NCBI GenBank assembly: GCA_964549445.1
Contig: CAZJVS010000006.1
Location: 98,037 to 162,036 of the forward strand
Source of the DNA: SpSt-539 sp964549445
Lineage (GTDB): Bacteria > Planctomycetota > Phycisphaerae > UBA1845 > UTPLA1
Length of the DNA stretch: 64,000 nt
Direction of reading: 5' to 3'
Below the pieces are notes generated by a model. It had not been told where the DNA came from and searched no databases. It saw only the letters and a list, made by a program, of their open reading frames with translations. Below are positions 1 through 9,005 of this stretch, in pieces (position 1 is the first letter of the stretch; each line of letters begins with the position of its first letter). The translations under genes and the position numbers were made by a program.

Positions 1-96
1 CGCCACTTTGGGCATTTTCTCGTTTCCTCTCTCTCGGAGGGATATTAGACCGCCGCAGCGAACCCCAGCAAGCGATTCCTCTATAATTTGCCCGCG

Positions 97-1026
97 ATGG
101 CCAAGAGCGAGCGGGCGTTTGTTGAGTGGCTGCGGCAGCGATCGGCTGCGTCACCGCTGCGACTGCCGATTCAGATCGGCGACGATATGGGCGGCGTGCG
201 CGTCGGGTCGCCCGTCGTGCTCGTCACGGCCGACATGCTGATGGACGGCGTTGACTTCCGAACGGGCGAGCACTCGCCGCAGCAGATCGGCCGCAAGGCG
301 CTGGCGTGCAGCTTGTCGGACTGTGCGGCGATGGCGGTGATGCCGCTGGCGGCGGCCGTGTCGGTGGCGTTGCCGAATGCGTGGTCGATTGAGCAGGCCC
401 AGCAGCTTTACGAGGGCATGACGCCGCTGATGGAGCAGTATCACTGCCCGTTGGCGGGTGGGGACACGAACAGTTGGGATCAGCCGCTGGTCGTTGACGT
501 GATGGTGCTGGCGCAGCCGTTTCCGCGGATTGCGCCGGTGCGGCGGAGCGGGGCAAAGTTGGGCGACGGCCTGTATGTCAGCGGGCCGCTGGGCGGCAGT
601 TTGCTCGGGCGGCATCTGACGTTTGAGCCGCGCGTCGGCGAGGCGCGGCGGCTGGCCGAGACGCTCGGCGGCGATCTGCACGCCATGCTCGACATCAGCG
701 ATGGGCTGGCGATCGACTGCTCGCGGCTGTGCGAGGCGTCGAGTGTCGGGGCCGAGATTGACGCGGCGGCGTTGACCGGCGGCGTGATTCACGCGGACGC
801 CGAGGCGATGGCGAAACGCGATGGCCGCTCGCCGCTCGAACATGCGCTGCACGACGGCGAGGATTTCGAGCTGCTGGCCGCGTGTGCGCGGACGGACGAC
901 GTGATCGAGACGGCGGCCAGCCGATGGACGCCGATCGGTCGGATCGTCGAGTCGGGCCTGTGGCTAGTCCGCAACGGGCGGCGCGAGCCGCTGGAACCGC
1001 GCGGCTGGGAGCATTTCAAATCGTGA
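97..1026 (+). CDS. thiL: Thiamine-monophosphate kinase
   Basis: ATP-dependent phosphorylation of thiamine monophosphate to thiamine diphosphate, the last step of cofactor synthesis, in the cytoplasm. The 309-residue product has the family motifs in order: IGDD (27-30), TADMLMDGVDF (44-54), LSDCAAM (73-79), GGDTN (121-125), SGPLGGSLLG (162-171), DISDGL (199-204) and GEDFEL (254-259). Length is normal for ThiL. An in-frame TTG lies at 88, but ATG 97 matches the family start. There is no Shine-Dalgarno sequence, and a TATAAT lies at 82-87, so the mRNA may be leaderless. The stop overlaps the GTG of the next gene. Confidence 0.95.
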   Translation: MAKSERAFVEWLRQRSAASPLRLPIQIGDDMGGVRVGSPVVLVTADMLMDGVDFRTGEHSPQQIGRKALACSLSDCAAMAVMPLAAAVSVALPNAWSIEQAQQLYEGMTPLMEQYHCPLAGGDTNSWDQPLVVDVMVLAQPFPRIAPVRRSGAKLGDGLYVSGPLGGSLLGRHLTFEPRVGEARRLAETLGGDLHAMLDISDGLAIDCSRLCEASSVGAEIDAAALTGGVIHADAEAMAKRDGRSPLEHALHDGEDFELLAACARTDDVIETAASRWTPIGRIVESGLWLVRNGRREPLEPRGWEHFKS

Positions 1027-1457
1027 AGTTGGAGCGGCGCGAGTACACGACGAACTCGGCGGAGGAGACTCGCGATCTCGGCCGGCAGTTCGCGTCGCAG
1101 CTTCGGGCCGGCGACGTCATCGCCCTCGTCGGGCCGCTCGGTGCGGGCAAGACGCAGTTCGTGAAAGGACTGGCGGCCGGCCTCGGCGTCACCGACCCGC
1201 GGAGCGTTAACAGTCCCACGTTCGTGCTCGTGCAGGAGTATCACGGCCGGCTGACGCTCTACCACCTCGACGCCTACCGGCTGGGCAGCGTTAAGGAATT
1301 GTCAGCGATCGGGTTCGATGAATTATGCGACGCGGGCGGAGTTGTCGTTGTCGAATGGGCGGACAAAGTGCAATCGCTGCTGCCGGAGGCGGCGATATGG
1401 ATAGAGCTGATGCCGACAGGTGAATCGGCTCGCTCAATCGTCCTTTGTCCCGTATGA
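1023..1457 (+). CDS. tsaE: tRNA threonylcarbamoyladenosine biosynthesis ATPase TsaE
   Basis: ATPase partner of TsaB/TsaD in making the t6A37 modification of ANN-decoding tRNAs. The 144-residue product has a Walker A GPLGAGKTQ (37-45), the family HLDAYRL (81-87) and VVEWADK (109-115), and a normal length. The reading frame stays open far upstream inside thiL. GTG 1023 is preferred because it overlaps the thiL TGA as GTGA and gives the usual TsaE N-terminus, so translation is probably coupled to thiL. Confidence 0.93.
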   Translation: MKLERREYTTNSAEETRDLGRQFASQLRAGDVIALVGPLGAGKTQFVKGLAAGLGVTDPRSVNSPTFVLVQEYHGRLTLYHLDAYRLGSVKELSAIGFDELCDAGGVVVVEWADKVQSLLPEAAIWIELMPTGESARSIVLCPV

Positions 1458-1522
1458 GTTACTTACTGCCGACCCGCGTCGAATTCTCAACGTGAAACAT
1501 CCTTTCGGGCGATGGAAGTGAT

Positions 1523-2026
1523 ATGAATCGTCGCTCAGTTGTCTTCCGACTATTGATCTGCGTCGGACTGTCATTCTGCCTCGCGAATATTCTGGTTTGG
1601 ATCGCGACGATGCCCTTCGATCACAGCCGCGCGGTCCTGGGTGGATTCGGTTGGGGGCCAGGATTCTATTGGTCGCTGTCGCCCGGGAGAGTACGAATTA
1701 GATACGGGGGCTATCCGCTCGATGAGGGCTTTCACGGCGGACCGAAATGGATCGGGTATAACGAACTTCATTCCCTCGCATACGAAATGCGGCAAGCGAT
1801 GTGTTTGCCTTCTCGAACGAGTGCCGGTTTGGATAACCAAGTGGATCTAATCCTCCCATTTTGGCTGCCATTCGTAATCGTTGCATTTCCGTCAGTCGCG
1901 CTGCTGCTAGGCATTCGACGATCGCGGAGACCCGGACATTGCGGAAGGTGCAATTACGACCTGACGAAAAACGTCTCTGGCCGCTGTCCGGAATGTGGCG
2001 AACCGATCCCCTCCCCCGCCGCGTAG
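1523..2026 (+). CDS. Membrane protein with C-terminal zinc ribbon (paralogue 1 of 4)
   Basis: Function unknown. The 167-residue product has a hydrophobic segment near residues 8-30, an extracytoplasmic-looking middle region rich in Gly, Trp and Tyr, a second hydrophobic segment near 110-131, then a C-terminal four-cysteine zinc ribbon (C140, C143, C155, C158) of the form CGRC-NYDLT-x-NVSGRCPECG. The topology suggests both ends are cytoplasmic with the ribbon facing the cytosol (inference). It is the first of four tandem genes with the same plan but strongly diverged middle regions. Such ribbon tails are typical of Phycisphaerae-type planctomycetes. Confidence 0.75.
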   Translation: MNRRSVVFRLLICVGLSFCLANILVWIATMPFDHSRAVLGGFGWGPGFYWSLSPGRVRIRYGGYPLDEGFHGGPKWIGYNELHSLAYEMRQAMCLPSRTSAGLDNQVDLILPFWLPFVIVAFPSVALLLGIRRSRRPGHCGRCNYDLTKNVSGRCPECGEPIPSPAA

Positions 2027-2035
2027 TGGTTTTTG

Positions 2036-2581
2036 ATGCAACCGCGAGCGTGGATTCGCAAGCTTGCCAAGTGGGTCGCCTCGGCCGCATCGTTCGTGCT
2101 GCTTTGCGTGTGGCTGCTGGCCGGCTACTCGACCACCAGCGTGCTCATCACGCCCGGCGCGACCCGGCCGCACCAGGCGGTGCTCAGCCACGGCTGCATC
2201 GAGTGGCTCGTGGCCCAGCCGCCCGGCAGCAGTAACCTCATCGGCTGCTTCCAGTTGAAGAGTGAGGTCGGCTCGACGTTCGACCCCGGCTTCGTCCGCC
2301 CGCGCGTCGAGCCGGCCCAGCTTCCGGGCATCGAAAAGTGCATCATCATTCCGCTCTGGATTCCGCTGGCGGTATGCATGGCCGCGACGCCGGTGCTGTG
2401 GTTCATTGATCGTCAACGGCGACAGGCCGGTTACTGCGCCAAGTGCGGATATGACTTGACCAAGAATGTCTCCGGCCGGTGTCCGGAGTGTGGGAGTGCA
2501 ACCCCGGCTGGATATACACGTACAAGCCCGAGTGCGAAGGCGATCTCTCATACTTCGAATCGCGAAACCGGTTGCCCGTAG
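2036..2581 (+). CDS. Membrane protein with C-terminal zinc ribbon (paralogue 2 of 4)
   Basis: Function unknown, with the same architecture as its upstream neighbour: N-terminal hydrophobic segment, periplasmic-looking middle, second hydrophobic segment, then CAKCGYDLT-x-NVSGRCPECG. It begins 9 bases after the previous stop; ATG 2036 directly follows an in-frame TTG at 2033. Unlike the other copies, which end 3-11 residues after CPECG, this one runs on for over 20 residues without family character and overlaps the start of the next gene in another frame. That suggests a lost stop codon or a small indel at the junction of two duplicated units. Confidence 0.7.
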   Translation: MQPRAWIRKLAKWVASAASFVLLCVWLLAGYSTTSVLITPGATRPHQAVLSHGCIEWLVAQPPGSSNLIGCFQLKSEVGSTFDPGFVRPRVEPAQLPGIEKCIIIPLWIPLAVCMAATPVLWFIDRQRRQAGYCAKCGYDLTKNVSGRCPECGSATPAGYTRTSPSAKAISHTSNRETGCP

Positions 2582-3068
2582 CACGTTCGTTTGCTGCGTT
2601 GCGGCATGGTTGATCAGCGTGCCCCACGTTTTCGACAGAAAATTGAGATTGTGGATGCACTTTGACGGCGACAAGTCGGGCACAAAGAGTCTAACGCTTT
2701 CCGTTGAGCATGGCTCTTTGACTGCGTTCTATTGGTCCGGGTGGGAGTGCCGGGGTGATGGCGGCCCGGACAACTTCTACTGGAGTATTTCCGCCGATCG
2801 GGCTTCGCCCCCAACGGATGTGATGAACAGCCTCGGACTCGAACGACCGCGAGCTAGTCTGGAGAACTCGGGACTCACCTGGCTCATAGCGACATTGCCG
2901 CTTTGGGTTCCCCTGGTTGTGTCATTCGCAGCTACAGTCGCCCTTCGACACTTCGAGCGCCGCTTCATCGCACCAGGTCGGTGCATCGATTGCGATTACG
3001 ATCTGACGGGAAACCTGTCAGGCCAGTGTCCGGAGTGCGCGCAAACCGTTGCACCGCTCGCGACGTAA
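2532..3068 (+). CDS. Membrane protein with C-terminal zinc ribbon (paralogue 3 of 4)
   Basis: Function unknown, third tandem copy. The start is uncertain. The frame is open from ATG 2466, but comparison with paralogue 4 (N-terminus RVAKWVGLSCC versus RIAKPVARSTF here) favours GTG 2532, which lies inside the 3' end of paralogue 2. The product has an N-terminal hydrophobic segment, a second one at about residues 115-140 ending in LPLWVPLVVSFAATVAL, and a ribbon CIDCDYDLT-x-NLSGQCPEC. The last CPEC is followed by A instead of G, the least conserved ribbon of the four. Confidence 0.65.
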   Translation: MRRRSLILRIAKPVARSTFVCCVAAWLISVPHVFDRKLRLWMHFDGDKSGTKSLTLSVEHGSLTAFYWSGWECRGDGGPDNFYWSISADRASPPTDVMNSLGLERPRASLENSGLTWLIATLPLWVPLVVSFAATVALRHFERRFIAPGRCIDCDYDLTGNLSGQCPECAQTVAPLAT

Positions 3069-3075
3069 GACTCGC

Positions 3076-3543
3076 ATGCACTCGATCCGGGTTGCGAAGT
3101 GGGTCGGCTTGTCGTGCTGCCTGCTTGTCACGCTGCTCTGGCTGCTGACGATCCCCACCGTCGGCCGGTTTCGCATCGAGGTTCACCGGATCGGCAATCG
3201 CTCGATTGTCAGTCTCTCCGAGGGCTGCCTGACACTTAGTCGCAACGCGTTTGCCGCGTCGCAGCCGGGACGGTGGTATGCCGCCTGCGTCACCGGCCGG
3301 CCGGTCAATCCGTCGCCGATGTGCTTCGGCTTTTGGCGGCCGTTCGTCCGAACCGATCCGAGAGCGCAGCTCATTATTTGCCCGCTGTGGCTGACTTTAC
3401 TTTGCTGTGCTGTGCCGACGGGGCTGCTATGGCTGCTTGCTCATCAGCGGGCGGCCGTCGGCTGCTGTCCGAGTTGCGGTTACGATCTGACAGGAAACGT
3501 CTCCGGTCGGTGCCCCGAGTGTGGAAACCGTGTTCGGCGTTGA
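3076..3543 (+). CDS. Membrane protein with C-terminal zinc ribbon (paralogue 4 of 4)
   Basis: Function unknown, fourth tandem copy, about 155 residues. ATG 3076 gives an N-terminus of basic residues followed by one hydrophobic segment (VGLSCCLLVTLLWLL); the frame is open to 3049 but that would overlap paralogue 3. A second hydrophobic segment (LTLLCCAVPTGLLWLL) precedes the ribbon CPSCGYDLT-x-NVSGRCPECG at the extreme C-terminus. The four genes are co-directional and almost contiguous, so they are probably one transcript. Confidence 0.7.
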   Translation: MHSIRVAKWVGLSCCLLVTLLWLLTIPTVGRFRIEVHRIGNRSIVSLSEGCLTLSRNAFAASQPGRWYAACVTGRPVNPSPMCFGFWRPFVRTDPRAQLIICPLWLTLLCCAVPTGLLWLLAHQRAAVGCCPSCGYDLTGNVSGRCPECGNRVRR

Positions 3544-3549
3544 AGCAGT

Positions 3550-3990
3550 ATGGTGGATGAAAAGGCCAAGTCTCGGTTGTCCAAGCAACTGCGGCGGTTG
3601 TTCTATGGAGGACTTGCGATCGGTGTGTTCTTTCTGGTCGTCGACGGCTGGGCGATCTATCGAAGCACCGAACTCAGCCAGAGAACTCAGTGCCTCATGA
3701 ATCTTCGCGCAATCGGAGCGGCGATGGGACGATATAACGGATTACTTCAACCAAAGGACGCATTGGACACGCTGGTTGCGGCGGGTGAGTTGAAAGTCAA
3801 TCAGATCTACTGTCCGGAAGGCGATCGCTACATCATCGCCCAACTCCCGACCTCCGGCCCGGCTGATACCGACCCTCGACGGCTTGTCGCCTACGAACCG
3901 ACCTCGAACCACCGCTCAGTCGTCAACGCGCTCTTCGCGGACGGTCACGCCGAGTCCATCCGCGCCGACGCGTTTCAATTGCCGAAGTGA
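3550..3990 (+). CDS. Small H-X9-DG pseudopilin-like protein
   Basis: Function unknown. The 146-residue product has one hydrophobic segment (about 19-33), then CLMNLRAIGAAM (48-59), the CxxNLR motif seen just after the membrane helix of planctomycete DUF1559-type pseudopilins. Near the C-terminus H121 is followed by nine residues and D131-G132, exactly the H-X9-DG motif (ALFADGHAE). It lacks the prepilin peptidase site (no FTLIE), so it is a shortened derivative anchored by an ordinary helix, or has lost processing. It begins 6 bases after zinc-ribbon paralogue 4 and probably shares its transcript. Confidence 0.7.
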   Translation: MVDEKAKSRLSKQLRRLFYGGLAIGVFFLVVDGWAIYRSTELSQRTQCLMNLRAIGAAMGRYNGLLQPKDALDTLVAAGELKVNQIYCPEGDRYIIAQLPTSGPADTDPRRLVAYEPTSNHRSVVNALFADGHAESIRADAFQLPK

Positions 3991-4021
3991 AAAAAAGTTC
4001 GACGCCGAAAAGGCGCCGCGA

Positions 4022-4327
4022 CTACAGACCCGCCAGCATCTCGCTCATCTCGCCGGCGGCGTGGGCGTTGCCGATGGCCTGAGCGCGCTCGATGCCGATC
4101 CGCAGGGCCGCCTTGGCCGGCTCGATCTGGCCGGAGCGGACGAGGTTCTGGGCCTTCTGGAAGTAGGCCGCGGTGTAGTTGGGGTCGATGGCGACGACGC
4201 GGTCGAACTGGGCGATGCTCTCGGCGGCCTGGCCGGTCTTGGCCAGTTCCATCGCGAGCGCAAAGTTCAGGAACGCGTCGTCCGGCTCTTTGGCCAGCAG
4301 CTTGTTGATCTGTTCGATGCTTGGCAT
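4022..4327 (-). CDS. Tetratricopeptide-repeat protein
   Basis: About 101 residues forming roughly two and a half TPR units: residues near 17-50 (FLNFALAMELAKTGQAAES to VVAIDPNY) and near 51-85 (TAAYFQKAQNLVRSGQIE). No signal peptide or membrane segment, so it is probably a small cytoplasmic protein-protein interaction module; the partner is unknown. The frame is open to 4420, but ATG 4327 starts the recognisable protein (MPSIEQINKLL) and has GGAGGG about 12 bases upstream. Confidence 0.75.
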   Translation of the reverse strand: MPSIEQINKLLAKEPDDAFLNFALAMELAKTGQAAESIAQFDRVVAIDPNYTAAYFQKAQNLVRSGQIEPAKAALRIGIERAQAIGNAHAAGEMSEMLAGL

Positions 4328-4405
4328 GACGCCCACGGCCCTCCGCGAGCGGATTCTTAGAGCAGGTTTTGGCGCGGGCCGCAAGGCCGATCGACATGCG
4401 GTGCG

Positions 4406-4450
4406 TAAAAACGCTGACACGCGGGCGCCTGCCTCAAGACGCCCGCGTGT
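4406..4450 (-). terminator. Probable Rho-independent terminator of the arginine operon
   Basis: Perfect 11-base-pair inverted repeat (4417-4427 against 4440-4450, arm ACACGCGGGCG) with a 12-base loop. Read on the minus strand, the stem is followed after about five bases by TTTTT (4411-4407). It lies 147 bases past the argH stop in the direction of transcription. The gap between the stem and the T-run is slightly longer than ideal. Confidence 0.55.
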
Positions 4451-4596
4451 ATCGCGTCATTTGCTCCCGGTGAACTCGGCCTGTCTCCCGCTTATTCGGC
4501 CTCATCCACCACCCTCTAAGACCCGACAACTCGGCCGACCTTACAGTCGTCCGACGAAAAAACACAAAAATCGCTAAGTGGCTGATCTAGAGAGGA

Positions 4597-5956
<1,360 letters not shown>

Positions 5957-5964
<8 letters not shown>

Positions 5965-7078
5965 GGCCGATCACTCCCGGCGACGCAAAGTACTCCAACG
6001 GGATTCGTTCGTAGGCGGCCGCACCCGCTGCCAGTTCTGCGCCTGTGACAAACTCGTTCGGCGTGTGCGAGCGGGCCGATTCGCCCGGGCCGATCTTGAT
6101 CGCCGGCACGCCGGCGAGGAAGACCATGTCGCTCATCGTCGGGCTGCCAGCCGGTTGCGATCCGGGCAATGCGCGAAGCGCGGTCTGAACGATCGGGTGC
6201 GACGCATCCGTCTGTACGGGAACGAGCCGCTCGCTGTGGATGTGCACTTCGCACTTCAAGTAGTCGCGCAGCCGTGCGACGAGCGCCGCGTGGGGCGTTT
6301 CCGCTGTCGTACGGATGTCAATGAAGAATTCGCACGCGTCGGGGATCACGTTGCGAGCGACACCGCCCGCGATCGTTGTCACATGGGCGTGACACTCTCC
6401 CAAAAGTGGGTGCGCCTTTCCCCAGTCGAAGTCGCGAAGTCGGATAATCTCGCCGGCCGCGTTGACGATGGCGTTTTCGGCTGTATCGGACGGCGTGTTG
6501 GCCGGATGGCCGGTCCGCCCGCGGGCGATGCACTTGAGAATCAGCAGCCCGCGCTGGGCGATCATCGGCACGAGCCCGGTCGGCTCCCCGACAAGCGCGG
6601 CGTCGATCGGACGCAGCGACGGCAGCAGCTCGGAAAGTCCCTTGCCGGAGATTTCTTCCTCGGCCGTGAGCGCGAGCACAACGGTCCCGCCCAGCTTCGC
6701 GCCGCGATCAAGCCGCCGTTTCAACGCGAGCACCGCGCCGATCATGGCTGTCACACAGCCCTTGGCGTCGTTGGCTCCGAGACCGATTAGTCGATCACCG
6801 TCCCGGCGCGGAGTCCATGGATCGGCGGACCAGCCGGCGGCGGCGGGCACCGTGTCCAGATGCGAGTTGAACAGCAGGCGCGGGCGCCCCGACCCACCGA
6901 GGTCGCCGATCTCGCACCAGACGTTGCAGCCCAAACGGCGCGGATGCAGTTTCGCAGCCTCCAGTTCGTTGAAGACGGCCGCCGCGATCGTGTCCTCTTC
7001 GCGCGACACGCTGCGGATCGCCACCAGTCGCCCGAGGCAATCAAGCAATTGCTCCGAATTGTGCGATGCGTACGACAT
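5957..7078 (-). CDS. M20 family metallodeacylase, probable N-acyl-citrulline/ornithine deacylase
   Basis: Zinc peptidase-fold amidohydrolase related to ArgE and DapE. Visible metal and catalytic positions: H73-x-D75 (NSHLDTVPA), D104 (GANDAKG), the EEE at 140-142 and E165 (GEPTG), with a late His in RSHTPNEF. In an operon whose carbamoyltransferase uses N-acylated ornithine, the natural substrate would be N-acyl-citrulline (N-succinyl if the Ala90 prediction for the carbamoyltransferase holds), releasing citrulline for ArgG. ArgE or DapE activity cannot be excluded from sequence. It overlaps the argB stop by one base (TGATG). Confidence 0.85.
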
Positions 7079-8001
7079 CAGCCGGTTACCGCAGGCGTCT
7101 TCTGTTCGCGGTGCGACACGATCAGCGTGCCGCTGCCCTCGTTGGTGAAAATTTCGGCTAGCACAGCATCGGGCGTGGCGCCGTTGATGATGTGCACCCG
7201 CGGCACGCCGCCGCGGACCGCGTCGGCGCAGGCCGCCACCTTCGGCAACATGCCGCCGGCGATGACGCCGCGCTTCGTCAGCTCGTCGAGGTCGTCCAGA
7301 TCGACATAGGCCTGCAAACTGTCGGCGTCCTTCACGTCAAGAAGAATGCCGTCGACGGTCGTCAGCAGGATGTACTTCACCGCATGTAGCTCGACCGCCA
7401 GCCGGGCGGCGACCGTGTCGGCGTTGACGTTGAAGATCCGCCCCTGGGTGTCGGCCGCCAGCGTGCCGATGACCGGCACGACGCGCTTGTCGAGCAACTG
7501 GTCGATCAGCTCGGTCCGCGCGGTGGTGATGTCGCCGACGTGGCCGAAATCGACTTCGCGCACCTCGCCCGTCGATGGATCGGTCACCGACCGGACCGGC
7601 CGCTTCACGACCGTGATCATCCGTCCATCGACGCCGGTCAGCCCTGCCGCGGGAACATCGTGCCGCCGAAACGCCGCGACGAGGTTGATGTTGATCGTGC
7701 CCGCCAGCGTCATCTTGGTCAGTTCGAGCGTCTGGTCGTCGGTCACGCGACGACCGGCGACGAACTGCGGCTCGAGGCCGAAGCGCCGGGCGAGGTCGCT
7801 GACCTGCTCGCCGCCGCCGTGAACCACGACCAGCCGGATGCCGAGCGTCGCCAGCAGCGCGAGCTGCTCGACGACGTTGTCGAGCTCCGGTCCGGGGTTG
7901 CAGAGCCGGCCGCCGAGCTTTACGACGAAGACGCGGTCCTGATAGGCCCGGATGTACGGAATTGCCGTTCGTAGCAATTTCATGCTGGGTTGCGTGTGCA
8001 T
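7078..8001 (-). CDS. argB: N-acetylglutamate kinase family protein (N-acyl-glutamate kinase)
   Basis: Phosphorylates the gamma-carboxylate of N-acyl-glutamate. The amino-acid-kinase fold is clear: VKLGGR (27-32) for phosphate binding, HGGGEQVSDL (61-70) for the acyl-glutamate, and a conserved C-terminal NINAD-like region (IFNVNADTVAARLA). The frame is open to 8052 inside argF', but ATG 8001 has GGGAGAAG about five bases upstream and lies two bases past the argF' stop. Whether the acyl group is acetyl or succinyl depends on the rest of the operon. Confidence 0.92.
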   Translation of the reverse strand: MHTQPSMKLLRTAIPYIRAYQDRVFVVKLGGRLCNPGPELDNVVEQLALLATLGIRLVVVHGGGEQVSDLARRFGLEPQFVAGRRVTDDQTLELTKMTLAGTININLVAAFRRHDVPAAGLTGVDGRMITVVKRPVRSVTDPSTGEVREVDFGHVGDITTARTELIDQLLDKRVVPVIGTLAADTQGRIFNVNADTVAARLAVELHAVKYILLTTVDGILLDVKDADSLQAYVDLDDLDELTKRGVIAGGMLPKVAACADAVRGGVPRVHIINGATPDAVLAEIFTNEGSGTLIVSHREQKTPAVTG

Positions 8002-8003
8002 TC

Positions 8004-9005
8004 TTACTTCTCCCGATGCAGCAGCCGACTGAGTACGGCTGCCTGTGTCCACAAGCGATTCTCCGCCTGATCGACGACGACGCAGCGCGGGTCGTCGAGG
8101 GCGGCGTCAGCGATCACCACGTTTCTTCGCACCGGCAGGCAGTGCATGAGGATGGTCATCGACCGCGACAGGTGCCGAGGCGTCACCATCCAGCTTGCGT
8201 GCAGCTTAAAACTGTCGCGCTGGGCGTCCGGCTGGCCGTAGAAGGCCGTGCTGCCCCAGCTTTTCACGTAGACCACGTCGGCCCCGCCGCAAGCGGCCAT
8301 CTGATCGTTCGTGATCTCGAACTTGCGCCCGTGGGCGCTGCTCCAGCTCTTTGCACGATCGAGGATCGCCGCGTTCAACTCGTAGCCCGGCGGGTGGGCT
8401 ATCGTCACGTCCATGCCGGCCGCCGCCGCTGACAGAACCGCCGAGTGCGGCACGGCCATCGGTACGGCCTTGGCCTGCGGTGCCCAAGTCAAGACGAATC
8501 GCCGTTTGGCCGCGCCGCCGAGCTTCTCGTCGATCGTCATCCAGTCGGCCAGGCCCTGGCATGGGTGCTCCATGGCCGATTCCATGTTGATCAGCGGCAC
8601 GGTCGCGTACTTTGCGAACGAACGAATCAGCGCATCACTCGCATCTTCGGCCGCGCTCTTGAGCCCCGCGAACGTCCGCACGGCCAGTGCGTCGCAATAG
8701 CGGCCTAGCACTGGCGCGGCTTCCTTTACGTGCTCGGCCCGGTCGCCGTCCATGACGACGCCATCGCGATGCTCGAGATTCCACGAGTCGCCGCCGACGT
8801 TGAGACAGATCGCATGGCCGCCGTTGCGGATCATGGCCGCTTCGAATGAGACACGCGTCCGCAGGGATGGATTGAAGAAAACCATCCCGAGGAGCTTGCC
8901 GCGAATCGCATCGGTCTTGCCGCCGGCCTTCAACTCGCGGGCGCGTGCAATGAGCGCCGCGAGTTCGGCCGGTTCGTAGTCCAAGAAACTAAGCCAGTGC
9001 TGCAT
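8004..9005 (-). CDS. argF': N-acylornithine carbamoyltransferase, predicted N-succinylornithine type
   Basis: Transfers the carbamoyl group of carbamoyl phosphate to an N-acylated ornithine. It resembles the Xanthomonas N-acetylornithine and Bacteroides N-succinylornithine enzymes, not ordinary ArgF: FFNPSLRTRVSFE (43-55, carbamoyl-phosphate site), VMDGD near 84-88, SFAKY and INMES followed by HPCQGLADW, GADVVYVKSWG, HCLPVRRNV and AENRLW. The discriminating position (Glu92 in Xanthomonas, Pro90 in Bacteroides) is Ala90 here. The Lys after HCLPxRRNV that is carboxylated in the Xanthomonas enzyme is Val. Both point to succinylornithine (inference). It overlaps the argD end by 17 bases. Confidence 0.9.
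   Translation of the reverse strand: MQHWLSFLDYEPAELAALIARARELKAGGKTDAIRGKLLGMVFFNPSLRTRVSFEAAMIRNGGHAICLNVGGDSWNLEHRDGVVMDGDRAEHVKEAAPVLGRYCDALAVRTFAGLKSAAEDASDALIRSFAKYATVPLINMESAMEHPCQGLADWMTIDEKLGGAAKRRFVLTWAPQAKAVPMAVPHSAVLSAAAAGMDVTIAHPPGYELNAAILDRAKSWSSAHGRKFEITNDQMAACGGADVVYVKSWGSTAFYGQPDAQRDSFKLHASWMVTPRHLSRSMTILMHCLPVRRNVVIADAALDDPRCVVVDQAENRLWTQAAVLSRLLHREK

Noticed and set aside
1..96. Possible 3' end of a gene before thiL
   Set aside because: No stop-bounded frame with family character; the stretch looks like promoter DNA.
8053..8432. Plus-strand open frames across argF'
   Set aside because: Shadows of the carbamoyltransferase gene; no motif.
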